64,000 bases of DNA from Microcaldota archaeon (GCA_016212525.1 JACRGD010000007.1:220778-284777), one strand, 5' to 3'; shown: positions 35,018 through 43,460, counted from the stretch's first letter. Translations and numbers: made by a program. Notes: generated from the sequence alone by a model not told the origin.

Positions 35018-36349
35018 CTATTTTCGTATAGCACGCAAAAGAAAAACAACCAGAATAAATCCCAATGGCAGGAGATAGAGGAAAGACGATGCCAAAAATT
35101 CAGTGTTCCCAAAATATGAATCGATAGAATTTTCCCTCAGCAGGTATTGATCTTTTTGAAGAATTGATCGACCATCATCAGAATTATTTCCATAACTGAG
35201 CATGCGACTATAAATAAGGCGACTAAATGAAAAGTTATCGGCAAAAGAATCAGTCAAATTTACAGAAAGAACATTTGGACCTAGGTATCCAGGACCGCCA
35301 TAAGAAAAATTAACATGGTAGATAAATGAATATGAGTAGTTTTGACGCTCGAGCGGAATCGGAAGCGTGAGATTTTCAAATTCTGCGACTCCGGTAGCTT
35401 CAGTTGGATGGGACCAAAGAATCTGATAATCCAGATTTGATGGACCGCCCGCATCAGATTGATTTTGAGAGACTGCATCAAAAGACCTAAGAGTTCGCCT
35501 TTGGGACAGATTACCATTGACATAATTATCTATATTATATAGAGGAGACTGACTAAGCACCACCAGATCGAACCGGTTATTTCGATACCATTGTTCAGGC
35601 AAAATGGGCGAGAGAAGAAAAACCAGTTTTTGTCTTCCGGCAACAGAGAAATTGCGGGTGGAATTTATGGGAACTGAGACAGAATAGAGCTCAAGATTAT
35701 TGTTGCATCCTAGCCCATCAAACTCGCGATCGTTTACCTCATAGATTATTGTTGCATTGCCAGATAAGTTGACAATTAGAGGCTCAAGACCCGAAGAGGT
35801 TTCCATTTCAGAGAGCAACTCGGGAGGAACCAAAACAATCGGAGAATTAACGGGCACAATTCGCGAGACATTGCGAAAAGTCAGGGATAGATTAAGAGAG
35901 TAGTTGACTGAACTGGAGGTTTCGTATTCAAGACAACTATCCAGATCAAGATCACATTCAACTCCCGCAGTAGGCCCATAACCAGCATCGCAGATTTTAC
36001 CAGAACCGTCAGACGCAGAGAGATGACCTAAGTTCGTTCCGGTGGCAATTAGAATAGAAAGATCAGATCGCGAATGCGTCAGATTGTCAAGAAGAAGACT
36101 GGGCCCCAAGACATAACCACTGGCACTCTGATTAAGCTGAATCGAACGCGAACCCAACAGGATCGACATTATCACGCTCGATGAAGAGGAATTGAAAAAG
36201 GAATTCGAAAGCGAAGAAGACAAAGCGAGATTGTGGGAAGAAACAGCAGATATTTCTGAAGATGGATCAATTGAAAATGAAATAGCATTTGCAACAAAAA
36301 TAATGAGGAAAATCGATCTCAAAGAAAGAAAACGAAAAATACCGGACAT
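35018..36349 (-). CDS. Surface-exposed protein with N-terminal signal and C-terminal anchor
   Basis: The 443-residue protein has a signal peptide (SIFLIIFVANAISFS, about 12-26) and a C-terminal membrane helix (FLYLLPLGFILVVFLL, about 422-438). A short basic cytoplasmic tail follows. The external part contains more than a dozen Asn-x-Ser/Thr sequons, for example NQSA, NYSL, NVSR, NSTR, NFSV, NLTL and NNSD, and a few Cys. The pattern fits an N-glycosylated surface protein of unknown function. It is 5 nt downstream of the next membrane protein and probably in the same operon as pheS. Confidence 0.65.
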   Translation of the reverse strand: MSGIFRFLSLRSIFLIIFVANAISFSIDPSSEISAVSSHNLALSSSLSNSFFNSSSSSVIMSILLGSRSIQLNQSASGYVLGPSLLLDNLTHSRSDLSILIATGTNLGHLSASDGSGKICDAGYGPTAGVECDLDLDSCLEYETSSSVNYSLNLSLTFRNVSRIVPVNSPIVLVPPELLSEMETSSGLEPLIVNLSGNATIIYEVNDREFDGLGCNNNLELYSVSVPINSTRNFSVAGRQKLVFLLSPILPEQWYRNNRFDLVVLSQSPLYNIDNYVNGNLSQRRTLRSFDAVSQNQSDAGGPSNLDYQILWSHPTEATGVAEFENLTLPIPLERQNYSYSFIYHVNFSYGGPGYLGPNVLSVNLTDSFADNFSFSRLIYSRMLSYGNNSDDGRSILQKDQYLLRENSIDSYFGNTEFLASSFLYLLPLGFILVVFLLRAIRK

Positions 36350-36354
36350 ATCAA

Positions 36355-38262
36355 TCAGAGATAATCATCCAGTTCGTCAATAGGAACAAAACTCAAAAGG
36401 CCATTTTGAATTTTTAGGTTCAAAAGTGCAGTTTCTTTAGAAGAAAGTCCGCTATAGGCAGAATGTATGTCCCGCTTGTCTTCGATCACAACCAGCACTT
36501 TTTTGGAAGATTTGATATTGCCAAAACTCAGATCATAGTTAGGAGTTACAAAAACACCCAAACGCTCCTGGAAGGAAATACCATTTTCGATTAGTTTTTC
36601 CCGAACCAAACGGAGCAGGACATTTTGTCGAACTGAACCCTCGGTCTTTAGCTGATAGTAATTGCGATAAGTCTGAAGAAGACCCTTTTGCACAAGATCT
36701 TTTAGGAGGGCCTCGACATTTCCATCAGTAACGTCTGCACCACCAGTAACATGCCTCTTTAGGCCAAAGGAAAATTCGGAGGGAGTTATCGGAAATGAAT
36801 CGAGTTTCATATCTTTGCGGGCGTTGTTGAATGCCGTGATAGCTTCGCTCGAGGAAATAGGCTGTTCTTTGCGGACATATGTAATCGAATCGACAAATCG
36901 AAGACGATATGAGGGGGATTTTGAAAGTCGTGCTGCAAGATAGACAAGAAGCACGATCAAACCGACAGGAAGGCCGTATTTTAGATAGAAATCCAGTAGA
37001 GGCTCGGAATTGTTTTCAACTTCCACGCTAACAGACTGCCTGCCGATCTGGAAGTTAAATGAGGTTTTTCCTTTTGGCAGTTGAGCATCGACAGTAAGAA
37101 CTCCACCGGAAACATAGAATTTCTTTGGAGAAGTCGAATTATCAAGTGAAACAAATACTTCAGAACTCTCGAGGGGAACACCATCCCGAAGGATAAGGAA
37201 TTTGTAGGCGATACCATTCTGTCCAATATGGCGTACTTCTAGATTATTAACATGTAAAATGCCGCTATAGAGCACACCCGAAGAATCGAAAACTCGCACA
37301 ACGTAAGATCCGGCATCGGGAAAATCAAGACGTTTTACGACAACGTTTTCCTCGGTAACCGGAGAGAGAGCCTCGGTAAATATTTCTGAACCTTCCTTTG
37401 AAACAGAGATGCGTGGAATTCCAACCGACTTATTTAAGGCAAAAGAGAGGGAAGTTTTTTCGTTTGGATAGATGCTTGATGGATCAAAGGAGATGGAAGG
37501 AGAAACAACCCGAAGTTGTTTTGAATCATAAATACCCTTTTTACCATCAGTAAATGAGTAGATAACCCTCAGGTATCTTCCACCTAAGAACTCAAGAGAA
37601 GAGGTGTCTTTTTTATTTGAAAGCAGAGTCAAGGTCTTTGAATTTCTAAGAGACCAGTTTTGATAGAGCAAAAATAAGGGGAGGGAAAAGTTCTGGTTCG
37701 TAAATGAGTCTTCAGAAAACACAGAAATCTGAGGTTTGAGAGAGGAGTTAAGAGAATCAAACCAGTTTTTCCGGACTGTACCACCAGAACTGATGAGAAG
37801 ATTGGGATCTCCAAAGTAAACAAGACTTACATTCTTAGGCCGTGTTTGGAATTGCAAAAGAAGATTTTGGGGCATTGCGCCAGTAGGGACGATAACAATC
37901 GAGTCACGGGGCAAAACAGAACTATTGGAAATAGAGATCACATAACCATAGGACTCAAGAGACTTTAGTTGATCGTAAATTTTTGAAGCAGAAAGATCGG
38001 AAATTGAATCAGAACGTGATAGTACAACAACAGTCTTTTGAGGCTCAAGATCTGAGGATAACAGAGTCAGATTACCAGATCCCCAATAATTATAGACAAT
38101 ATAAGCCTCGGATCCGGCAACATCAGAAGAAAGAACCGAAAATTCAGAGGGAGGGGGGGAAGAACCGGAGGAAGAAGTTGAATAGATGAAAAACCCAAGG
38201 AAAATAAGAACTACGCAGATAAGAACCCCTACGATCCCAAGTGCGATAGTTCTCAAATTCAT
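36355..38262 (-). CDS. Two-membrane-segment surface protein with cytoplasmic tail
   Basis: The 635-residue protein starts with a signal anchor (ALGIVGVLICVVLIFLGFFIY, about 7-27). A long external region with Ig-like or carbohydrate-binding character follows. A second membrane helix is at about 440-455 (YGLPVGLIVLLVYLAARL). The last about 170 residues lie in the cytoplasm and include a winged-helix-like stretch (VEALLKDLVQKGLLQTYRNYYQLK) and KVLVVIEDKRDIHS. No family is recognised. The topology would allow sensing outside and output inside. Its ATG overlaps the pheS stop by 4 nt. Confidence 0.65.
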   Translation of the reverse strand: MNLRTIALGIVGVLICVVLIFLGFFIYSTSSSGSSPPPSEFSVLSSDVAGSEAYIVYNYWGSGNLTLLSSDLEPQKTVVVLSRSDSISDLSASKIYDQLKSLESYGYVISISNSSVLPRDSIVIVPTGAMPQNLLLQFQTRPKNVSLVYFGDPNLLISSGGTVRKNWFDSLNSSLKPQISVFSEDSFTNQNFSLPLFLLYQNWSLRNSKTLTLLSNKKDTSSLEFLGGRYLRVIYSFTDGKKGIYDSKQLRVVSPSISFDPSSIYPNEKTSLSFALNKSVGIPRISVSKEGSEIFTEALSPVTEENVVVKRLDFPDAGSYVVRVFDSSGVLYSGILHVNNLEVRHIGQNGIAYKFLILRDGVPLESSEVFVSLDNSTSPKKFYVSGGVLTVDAQLPKGKTSFNFQIGRQSVSVEVENNSEPLLDFYLKYGLPVGLIVLLVYLAARLSKSPSYRLRFVDSITYVRKEQPISSSEAITAFNNARKDMKLDSFPITPSEFSFGLKRHVTGGADVTDGNVEALLKDLVQKGLLQTYRNYYQLKTEGSVRQNVLLRLVREKLIENGISFQERLGVFVTPNYDLSFGNIKSSKKVLVVIEDKRDIHSAYSGLSSKETALLNLKIQNGLLSFVPIDELDDYL

Positions 38263-39632
38263 AAATCTAACCTTGATTTCTTGAGGAATTCCACATCGTT
38301 CTTATAGAAGGACCTTATATCTTCAAGACCCAGACTGAGCATTAATGGACGCTCAAGACTAAGTCCCCAGGCCAAAACAGGATAGACACCAGCTAGCGGA
38401 ATGCTGACTTCTGGCCTAAAGATACCTGCGCCGCCTAATTCGAGCCATTGTTTTCTTGGTTCGAAATAAACTTCAATTTCCAGACTCGGTTCAGTGTAGG
38501 GGAAGAAACTTGGCCTAAATCGGATTTTTTCAAAGCCCAGTTTTCGATAGAATTCTTTTAGGATACCAAGAAGATCGGTGAACGTTGCGCCTTCCCAGGC
38601 TATTATACCCTCGACCTGATGAAATTCTGCGAGGTGTTTGTAATCAGTGGCTTCATTTCTAAAGACCCGGCCCACGGCAAAATATTTTCTGGGCTTTTTA
38701 TCCTTTGCCTCGGAAAGGTAGCGGGCCGAGAGGGCAGTTGTATGAGTTCGAAGAACCATTTTTGTGGCTTCTTTTTCACTCCATTGATATTTCCAACCCT
38801 CTTCATGGGCATTCTTGATTCGCTCGACCAGTTTCCGGTCATTTGGAAGCGGCATCGAACCATTTAGATAGAAAGTATCTGCCAGCTCACGTGCCGGATG
38901 GTCCTGGGGTTGGAAAAGGGCATCGAAATTCCAGAACGAACTTTCGACAATATCCCCTTCCATTTCTTCAAAGCCAAGTTCGGACATAATTTTGCGGATT
39001 TTTTCTGAAAGGGCAGAAATCGGATGCGCCTTTGCAACAGGAGCATCAGCAGCAGGAGCAGAGATGTCAAATTCATCTGCGGGTTCTTCCATTGTTTTTC
39101 CAGTAAAGGAAACTGAAGTAAATGCCTTGTTTTCAAGTTCTATTAATTCGTATTTTCTAAGCTCATTACAGATAGCAAGATCAGAATCAACAGGAGAATA
39201 TGCTTTAGGTTCAGATGCAACCAAACGGGCAACACGAAGCAAGGATGAAAGTTCTCCTTGGACCACATCGCTTGGCTTTGCTGGGAGTAGTTTTCCCCCA
39301 GAACCAACACTCACGAATTTTCGATCTTTTGCCCATTTGAAATAAGGCTGTTCCTCAGGAGTAAGATCTGAAATGCTCATACCGTTTTCGGCCTTAATAA
39401 AAATGAGATATGGGGGCAAAGTATCGTCTTTGAGATAGCCTGCGAGTTTGGAGGTTGCATTCCAACGGGACCCAGATGACTGAGACGTAGTTACATATCC
39501 CCCAGCTTTTAGAGATTCGATAGCACGCCGAACCGTATCAGGCGAGAGATTGAGCGCCTGAGCAATGGCATCAATAGTAGCAGTTTTATTCTTAGAAACG
39601 AACTGATAAATTTCCCATTCTCCTTTGTACAT
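38259..39632 (-). CDS. pheS: Phenylalanyl-tRNA synthetase alpha subunit, archaeal type
   Basis: The 457-residue catalytic subunit charges tRNA-Phe with PheT. The N-terminal winged helices (about 1-90, for example IDAIAQALNLSPDTVRRAIESLKAGGYV) are those of the archaeal/eukaryal enzyme. The class II core has ESSFWNFDALFQPQDHPARE (motif 1 region), RTHTTALSARYL, YFAVGRVFRNEATDYKHLAEFHQVEG (motif 2), and GAGIFRPEVSIPLAG... GLSLERPLML (motif 3). It is embedded between secreted proteins with 4-nt and zero-nt junctions, an unusual setting. pheT is not in the window. Confidence 0.96.
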   Translation of the reverse strand: MYKGEWEIYQFVSKNKTATIDAIAQALNLSPDTVRRAIESLKAGGYVTTSQSSGSRWNATSKLAGYLKDDTLPPYLIFIKAENGMSISDLTPEEQPYFKWAKDRKFVSVGSGGKLLPAKPSDVVQGELSSLLRVARLVASEPKAYSPVDSDLAICNELRKYELIELENKAFTSVSFTGKTMEEPADEFDISAPAADAPVAKAHPISALSEKIRKIMSELGFEEMEGDIVESSFWNFDALFQPQDHPARELADTFYLNGSMPLPNDRKLVERIKNAHEEGWKYQWSEKEATKMVLRTHTTALSARYLSEAKDKKPRKYFAVGRVFRNEATDYKHLAEFHQVEGIIAWEGATFTDLLGILKEFYRKLGFEKIRFRPSFFPYTEPSLEIEVYFEPRKQWLELGGAGIFRPEVSIPLAGVYPVLAWGLSLERPLMLSLGLEDIRSFYKNDVEFLKKSRLDL

Positions 39633-40439
39633 TTATTCTCCTCCTTTACGTTTAGAAGTAGCTATGTAAAGCGAAGAAACTAAAACCATTACAATTAGAC
39701 CGATTATCCAGATTCCGGATGGACCGGTAATTGTAGAACCGATAAATCGCATGTTTTGAGAGAAGAAATCTGCAACTTCCTTGTCCAGATTGTCTTCGAC
39801 CTCAAAAAGAAGTGAATATTTGACAAGAACGATGTCGTTCCAGGTTAAAGAAGATGGATCGGTTGGCTTTGGATTAACATCAGTTATGACGGCGTTCTGA
39901 GGCAGCTCAAAGGTCAAAAAAACCTTGTTTTCAAGAAGTAAATTATCACCACTAGAGACAAATGAAAGAGAAGAGGGATTTAGCAAGTATCTCCTGGTTC
40001 TTGGTTTGTAGGTGTAAGTAGTAAAAAGACCAGTGCCAGGGATAGGGCGATCGGATTCATTTTCCAGAACAAGAGGAGTTACCTCATAATCTAGAATCAG
40101 TTCACCATGACAGATACCCTGAAGCGTATTGCAACGGGTTCGGGGCTGGGGACGAAGACGAAAATCCCGGATATTTACTTTTGCCAGGTTCACATGAAAT
40201 TTAATATCGTTAAGATTGGTTGAATTGTACCAGTAGGCCAGATCGTTCTTACTAATGGCACTATCATAAAGAGAGTACGAATAATTTCCCAAAACCGCGA
40301 ATTTTATACTCTCATGGACACGGGCACTTCCGTCTTCCTGAATATTATTCACAATAACATCGGCACGTTCTAGTATGAATTGTGCACTTGAGAGTGAAAT
40401 TAGAAAGAGCAATAGAGTTGCGATAAGGCCCTTATTCAT
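39633..40439 (-). CDS. Secreted/anchored protein of unknown function
   Basis: The 268-residue protein has a signal peptide (LIATLLLFLISLSSAQ, cut near 20). Its external domain opens with ADVIVNNIQEDGSARVHESIKFAVLGNYSYSLYDSAI, followed by several strands. A C-terminal membrane helix (IWIIGLIVMVLVSSLYIATS) and a basic tail end it. The pattern of a strand with a D-G-S-A-x-V-x-E motif resembles predicted membrane proteins of the DUF2207 type, but this is a weak guess. The pheS start codon lies directly after its stop, so the two are co-transcribed. Confidence 0.6.
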   Translation of the reverse strand: MNKGLIATLLLFLISLSSAQFILERADVIVNNIQEDGSARVHESIKFAVLGNYSYSLYDSAISKNDLAYWYNSTNLNDIKFHVNLAKVNIRDFRLRPQPRTRCNTLQGICHGELILDYEVTPLVLENESDRPIPGTGLFTTYTYKPRTRRYLLNPSSLSFVSSGDNLLLENKVFLTFELPQNAVITDVNPKPTDPSSLTWNDIVLVKYSLLFEVEDNLDKEVADFFSQNMRFIGSTITGPSGIWIIGLIVMVLVSSLYIATSKRKGGE

Positions 40440-40564
40440 GAGAATTTCTCAGAATGAAAATATATAAATGAACGGGTTTGGATTACAAAGAAGCATATCG
40501 GCGGATGTCGAATCGCAATCCGAATGCTTTAATAAGACATTTTGACAAGCAACAATTGATAATC

Positions 40565-40966
40565 ATGAGACAATCCATTCCATTAACCTGGAGACGAATT
40601 CCTGAACGATACAGAATACTTGGAGTCAAGTGCGACACCTGCAAGACAACGTACTTCCCAAAGAGAAATGTTTGCCCGACCTGTCGAAGAAAGGGAAAAT
40701 TAAATGAGATCAAATTCGCAGGAAAGGGAAAGGTCATATCATTTACAGAAGTTTCTGCACCGCCAGAAGGATTTGAAGATCAGACACCATATGTTTTGGC
40801 AATAATCGAACTGGACGAGGGGGCACGACTTACAGCACAGATCGTAGATGCCCGTGGAACTGACGTGAAGATAGGCTCGAAAGTTGAGAAGGTCTTTAGA
40901 AAGATTCAGAGTGAAGATCCAGAAGGACTCATTCACTACGGATTTAAGTTCAAACTTGTTGGCTAG
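40565..40966 (+). CDS. DUF35 zinc-ribbon/OB-fold protein
   Basis: The N-terminal rubredoxin-like zinc ribbon is CDTCKTTYFPKRNVCPTCR, preceded by PLTWRRIPERYRILG. The OB fold follows (GKVISFTEVSAPPEGFEDQTPYVLAIIELDEGARL). DUF35 proteins bridge thiolase and HMG-CoA synthase in archaea and channel acetoacetyl-CoA between them. I start at ATG 40565, since the family begins just before PLTWR. TTG 40478 and ATG 40505 give longer N termini, and a TATA box (tatataaa, 40461-40468) fits an ATG 40505 start with a short leader. HMG-CoA synthase lies at 18.6 kb and no thiolase is seen, so the complex would be assembled in trans. Confidence 0.85.
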   Translation: MRQSIPLTWRRIPERYRILGVKCDTCKTTYFPKRNVCPTCRRKGKLNEIKFAGKGKVISFTEVSAPPEGFEDQTPYVLAIIELDEGARLTAQIVDARGTDVKIGSKVEKVFRKIQSEDPEGLIHYGFKFKLVG

Positions 40967-41042
40967 CCAGATTATCAGTCTTATTTTTTTATTAGTTTGA
41001 TTAGTAGCTAACGAAAATTAATCGGAGCAATTTAGATCGGGT

Positions 41043-42023
41043 TCATGTTGCTCTCTCAAACCGGGCACAAACGGCAAAGGGTTTTTCAACTCCCTCGGAC
41101 ATTTTACCATAATCAAAACCAGAAGTTAGAACAAAACGTTTATCTACAAAAGAAACAAGGTCTCGATACTCAAGAATCTTTGGTCTGCGCTCTAGTACGG
41201 GTGCCGCGGCCTCACTAGTCAAAACAAATTGCCTCAGAAGATCTTCAAGGTAGTTAATTGCAAACGGCCTCGATAGTTCACCTGCTGCAGATCTTTGCAA
41301 GAACATTACGGCCAAATGTGCATTTGATCTTCTGCTCCCGTCAGGCACTATTTCATTAGTCCCATTAGAACAGACCACTCTAGGATCATAATTCGGACGT
41401 TTGTTTGGATTATCATATATTCGTACTATTCCTTTATCTAAACGCTCTGCTGCCTCGAGCAAATTTCCAGCATCTTCTGCACTAAGGTTCTTTAGTATGT
41501 CAATAATTAGTTCTATCATTTCTCCGCATCTTGCAAGGTCTACGACAATTGGTGAGTGATTAGAGTGGCAAATCAGAAGAATCTCTTCTCCAGGTAAAAG
41601 TTGATTGGCTGCTTGTGCGGTGGACCTGCCAATATCAGTGTATTCTATTGAAAATGGATAAATGAGCATTGTCCTACCATTATTCCTATCAAATAACCCT
41701 CCCGGAAGGGACTCTTCCATATCGCCTTGAAAAAAAGGGCAAAATACTTCAAACTCTCCCATTTCTCTTATATCAAGTACGCTCGCAGTTAGACCCACTC
41801 TAAAAAGATGAGATCTTAATGCCCCTCTAAATCCCCCTACGATTCCTACGTGTCCGACAGAAGCCGAAATGAGACCCTTCACTTTTTCCATCAGAACCGG
41901 GTGAGCCGAATAGGGAAAAACTGAATCTGCTCCTTCAAGAGGGAGAAGCTGCCAGGCTGCCTTAGCGCTTGCGGGCAACGGGGGTTTTGAGTTTCTCGAA
42001 TGAATTGTGTGAACTAAAGACAT
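41043..42023 (-). CDS. SAM-dependent methyltransferase-like protein
   Basis: The 326-residue soluble protein has a layout resembling a class I methyltransferase. A glycine loop after a strand, VGHVGIVGGFRG, stands where motif I is expected. ASVLDIREMG puts an Asp at the end of the next strand. QGDMEESLPGGLFD then compares with the GD-x-E-x-L-P...FD signature. LIYPFSIEYTDIGRSTAQAANQLLPGEEILLICHSNHSPIV follows, like the L-x-P-G-G-x-L-x-x-x-x-H region. The glycine loop is degenerate (GGFRG), so SAM binding is unproven. It is next to the Nudix-like/toxin cassette, separated by 76 bp with a 7-bp inverted repeat. The target is unknown. Confidence 0.5.
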   Translation of the reverse strand: MSLVHTIHSRNSKPPLPASAKAAWQLLPLEGADSVFPYSAHPVLMEKVKGLISASVGHVGIVGGFRGALRSHLFRVGLTASVLDIREMGEFEVFCPFFQGDMEESLPGGLFDRNNGRTMLIYPFSIEYTDIGRSTAQAANQLLPGEEILLICHSNHSPIVVDLARCGEMIELIIDILKNLSAEDAGNLLEAAERLDKGIVRIYDNPNKRPNYDPRVVCSNGTNEIVPDGSRRSNAHLAVMFLQRSAAGELSRPFAINYLEDLLRQFVLTSEAAAPVLERRPKILEYRDLVSFVDKRFVLTSGFDYGKMSEGVEKPFAVCARFERAT

Positions 42024-42099
42024 ATGTATATAGTTAATCCACAGTTAAACATAAAATACAATCTGTCAGCGGGTGACTTTTACCTAATATAGAGACAGA

Positions 42100-42468
42100 T
42101 CAAATCTTCTTTTCTTTTACCCATTCAAAACTTTCAAAACCCTTAGCGAGAAATATTTTTTCTTCTTTTATTTTTATCTCAAATTCGTAAACTGGGAGCA
42201 TCAATTCTTCTTCGTTCCAGACTATCAAGCGAGTACCCGTCTCGCGGGTGGTCAAAACGTCTCCAGAAAGTCCAGTCTGTGCGTGCAAACCACTAAGAAT
42301 TTGATTTATCGGCTCGCTCCGATTGCTCGGAAGGACAAATGGCAGATCACAAACGAGTTTGGAGGAAACTTTCCTGCATAGCGTCAGGATCTTTCCATCT
42401 TTATTAGTAACCTTGGCAACAAGAACGGCCCTGGGTCGATTGCTCGTATACCATTGATCGCGATCCAT
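42100..42468 (-). CDS. Nudix-fold protein lacking the Nudix box (second of pair)
   Basis: The protein of about 122 residues starts MDRDQWYTSN. AGGTG just upstream of the ATG at 42468 acts as ribosome-binding site; the track GTG at 42477 is part of that motif. The fold is Nudix-like: AVLVAKVTNKDGKILTLCRK, then LPFVLPSNRSEPINQILSGLHAQTGLSG where the Nudix helix should be, then FESFEWVKE. The expected R-E-x-x-E-E is absent, so hydrolysis is unlikely and it may sense or bind a nucleotide. It aligns with the gene before it and probably arose by duplication. Confidence 0.6.
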   Translation of the reverse strand: MDRDQWYTSNRPRAVLVAKVTNKDGKILTLCRKVSSKLVCDLPFVLPSNRSEPINQILSGLHAQTGLSGDVLTTRETGTRLIVWNEEELMLPVYEFEIKIKEEKIFLAKGFESFEWVKEKKI

Positions 42469-42477
42469 AATGAGCAC

Positions 42478-42915
42478 CTATTTTTTTACATAAGGAGGCG
42501 GAGCTGGTCGAATTAACCATTCGCAGTTTTTAGTTAGCTTTTCCCGCTTTGCATCATCGAGAGTTAACCACTTGAATCCGGCAAATTCAGGCGCGGGCTT
42601 TGCAAAGCGCTCGCGTGCTGTGATCTTAAAGACAAGAACCGGCACAAATGCCTTACGTCTTTTTGTCCCGACATTATAGCGGGACTCGTAAATAGGCTCG
42701 TGAACTTGGGCATCGATTCCGGTTTGTCTAACAAACTCACTAGAGATTTCTGCAAAAGGACTTCGACCAGATGGAACCAAAATACAGGGTAACTCAAGAC
42801 GCTCGAATCCCATATGATCTCGACGAATGAGAAAGAGATAACGATTTCCATCTTCCAGTGCTCCGACGGCAAGGGCCTTTGGAACTGCAGTAAAAGTTGG
42901 AACTCGGCGTCTCAT
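42478..42915 (-). CDS. Nudix-fold protein lacking the Nudix box (first of pair)
   Basis: The real start is ATG 42915 (MRRRVPTF). GGGAGGT lies 6 nt before it, and the nine extra residues in the track are non-coding. The protein of about 145 residues follows the Nudix fold: KALAVGALEDGNRYLFLIRRDH, ELPCILVPSGRSPFAEISSEFVRQTGIDA, and FAGFKWLTLDDAKRE at the usual C-terminal position. The helix corresponding to the Nudix box keeps only a Glu/Arg and the closing TGI. It is downstream of the RelE toxin by 31 nt and 9 nt upstream of its paralogue. Confidence 0.6.
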   Translation of the reverse strand: MRRRVPTFTAVPKALAVGALEDGNRYLFLIRRDHMGFERLELPCILVPSGRSPFAEISSEFVRQTGIDAQVHEPIYESRYNVGTKRRKAFVPVLVFKITARERFAKPAPEFAGFKWLTLDDAKREKLTKNCEWLIRPAPPPYVKK

Positions 42916-42946
42916 ATTCTTACCTCCCAAAGAGAAAAACAATCAG

Positions 42947-43228
42947 CTAATCGAGCCATTTGTATCCCTTGCTCCGATGGAGAATTGAAGTTATTTTCAC
43001 CTCAGATGTCCCTATATGATAAATGGCACGGTAATCACCCACCCTTACACGATAAAGAGGCGGATCGAAACTACCTTCGAGTTTCTTTATATCCGCACCA
43101 CTTCTCGATTGATAGGGATCTTTAGTTAACTGCTCAAATGCATTCTTGAATCGCTTCTGAGTTTGGTTATCCAGATTGTAGAAGTCTTTTCGTGCAGACT
43201 CGGAAATAAGTATAGACCAGAGAGTCAT
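42947..43228 (-). CDS. RelE/ParE-family toxin
   Basis: The 93-residue protein shows the RelE fold: ISESARKDFYNLDNQTQKRFKNAFEQL, then KLEGSFDPPLYRVRVGDYRAIYHI and ILHRSKGY. The core R-V-x-V-G-D-Y-R-x-I-Y and the terminal H-R-x-x-x-Y carry the residues that in related toxins contact and cleave mRNA on the ribosome. Its ATG overlaps the antitoxin stop by 4 nt (ATGA), giving coupled translation. Two Nudix-like genes follow closely. Confidence 0.88.
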   Translation of the reverse strand: MTLWSILISESARKDFYNLDNQTQKRFKNAFEQLTKDPYQSRSGADIKKLEGSFDPPLYRVRVGDYRAIYHIGTSEVKITSILHRSKGYKWLD

Positions 43229-43407
43229 AAGGTGTCAACAGAGTGAAATTTTTCATTCTGTAAAATCCATTTTTGTTGTTCTAAAAATCCATGATAACGA
43301 GCGATCTCCATCAGGTTCTTCAGTATATCTTCATAGGTAGAACCTTTGGTTCCAAACTGCTTGAGCAGTTCGCGCGTCTCAGAGGTTATGGAAATAGTAG
43401 TATTCAT
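43225..43407 (-). CDS. Antitoxin, RHH/DUF7557-like
   Basis: The 60-residue protein begins MNTTISITSETRELLKQFGTKGSTYEDILKNLME, a strand followed by two helices as in ribbon-helix-helix or VapB/DUF7557-type antitoxins. The C-terminal tail (about 38-60) would bind the toxin. It is first in the cassette. Its promoter holds three near-identical 10-bp repeats, consistent with cooperative antitoxin binding and autoregulation. Confidence 0.75.
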   Translation of the reverse strand: MNTTISITSETRELLKQFGTKGSTYEDILKNLMEIARYHGFLEQQKWILQNEKFHSVDTL

Positions 43408-43434
43408 ATAATCACATATAATAGAATATAATAG
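43405..43434 (-). promoter_or_regulatory. Three tandem 10-bp repeats at the antitoxin promoter
   Basis: On the plus strand the repeats are catataatca, catataatag and aatataatag (43405-43414, 43415-43424, 43425-43434). The period of exactly 10 bp puts each copy on the same DNA face. They cover the start codon (43407) and the AT-rich core promoter. This arrangement is typical of operators bound by ribbon-helix-helix antitoxins. Confidence 0.6.
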
Positions 43435-43460
43435 TCATATTTAATTATTTAATCCTTTCG

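Noticed and set aside
42062-42099. Seven-base inverted repeat atctgtc/gacagat between the methyltransferase-like and Nudix-like genes
   Set aside because: Short and with a long spacer; it could be chance or a weak terminator, with no other support.
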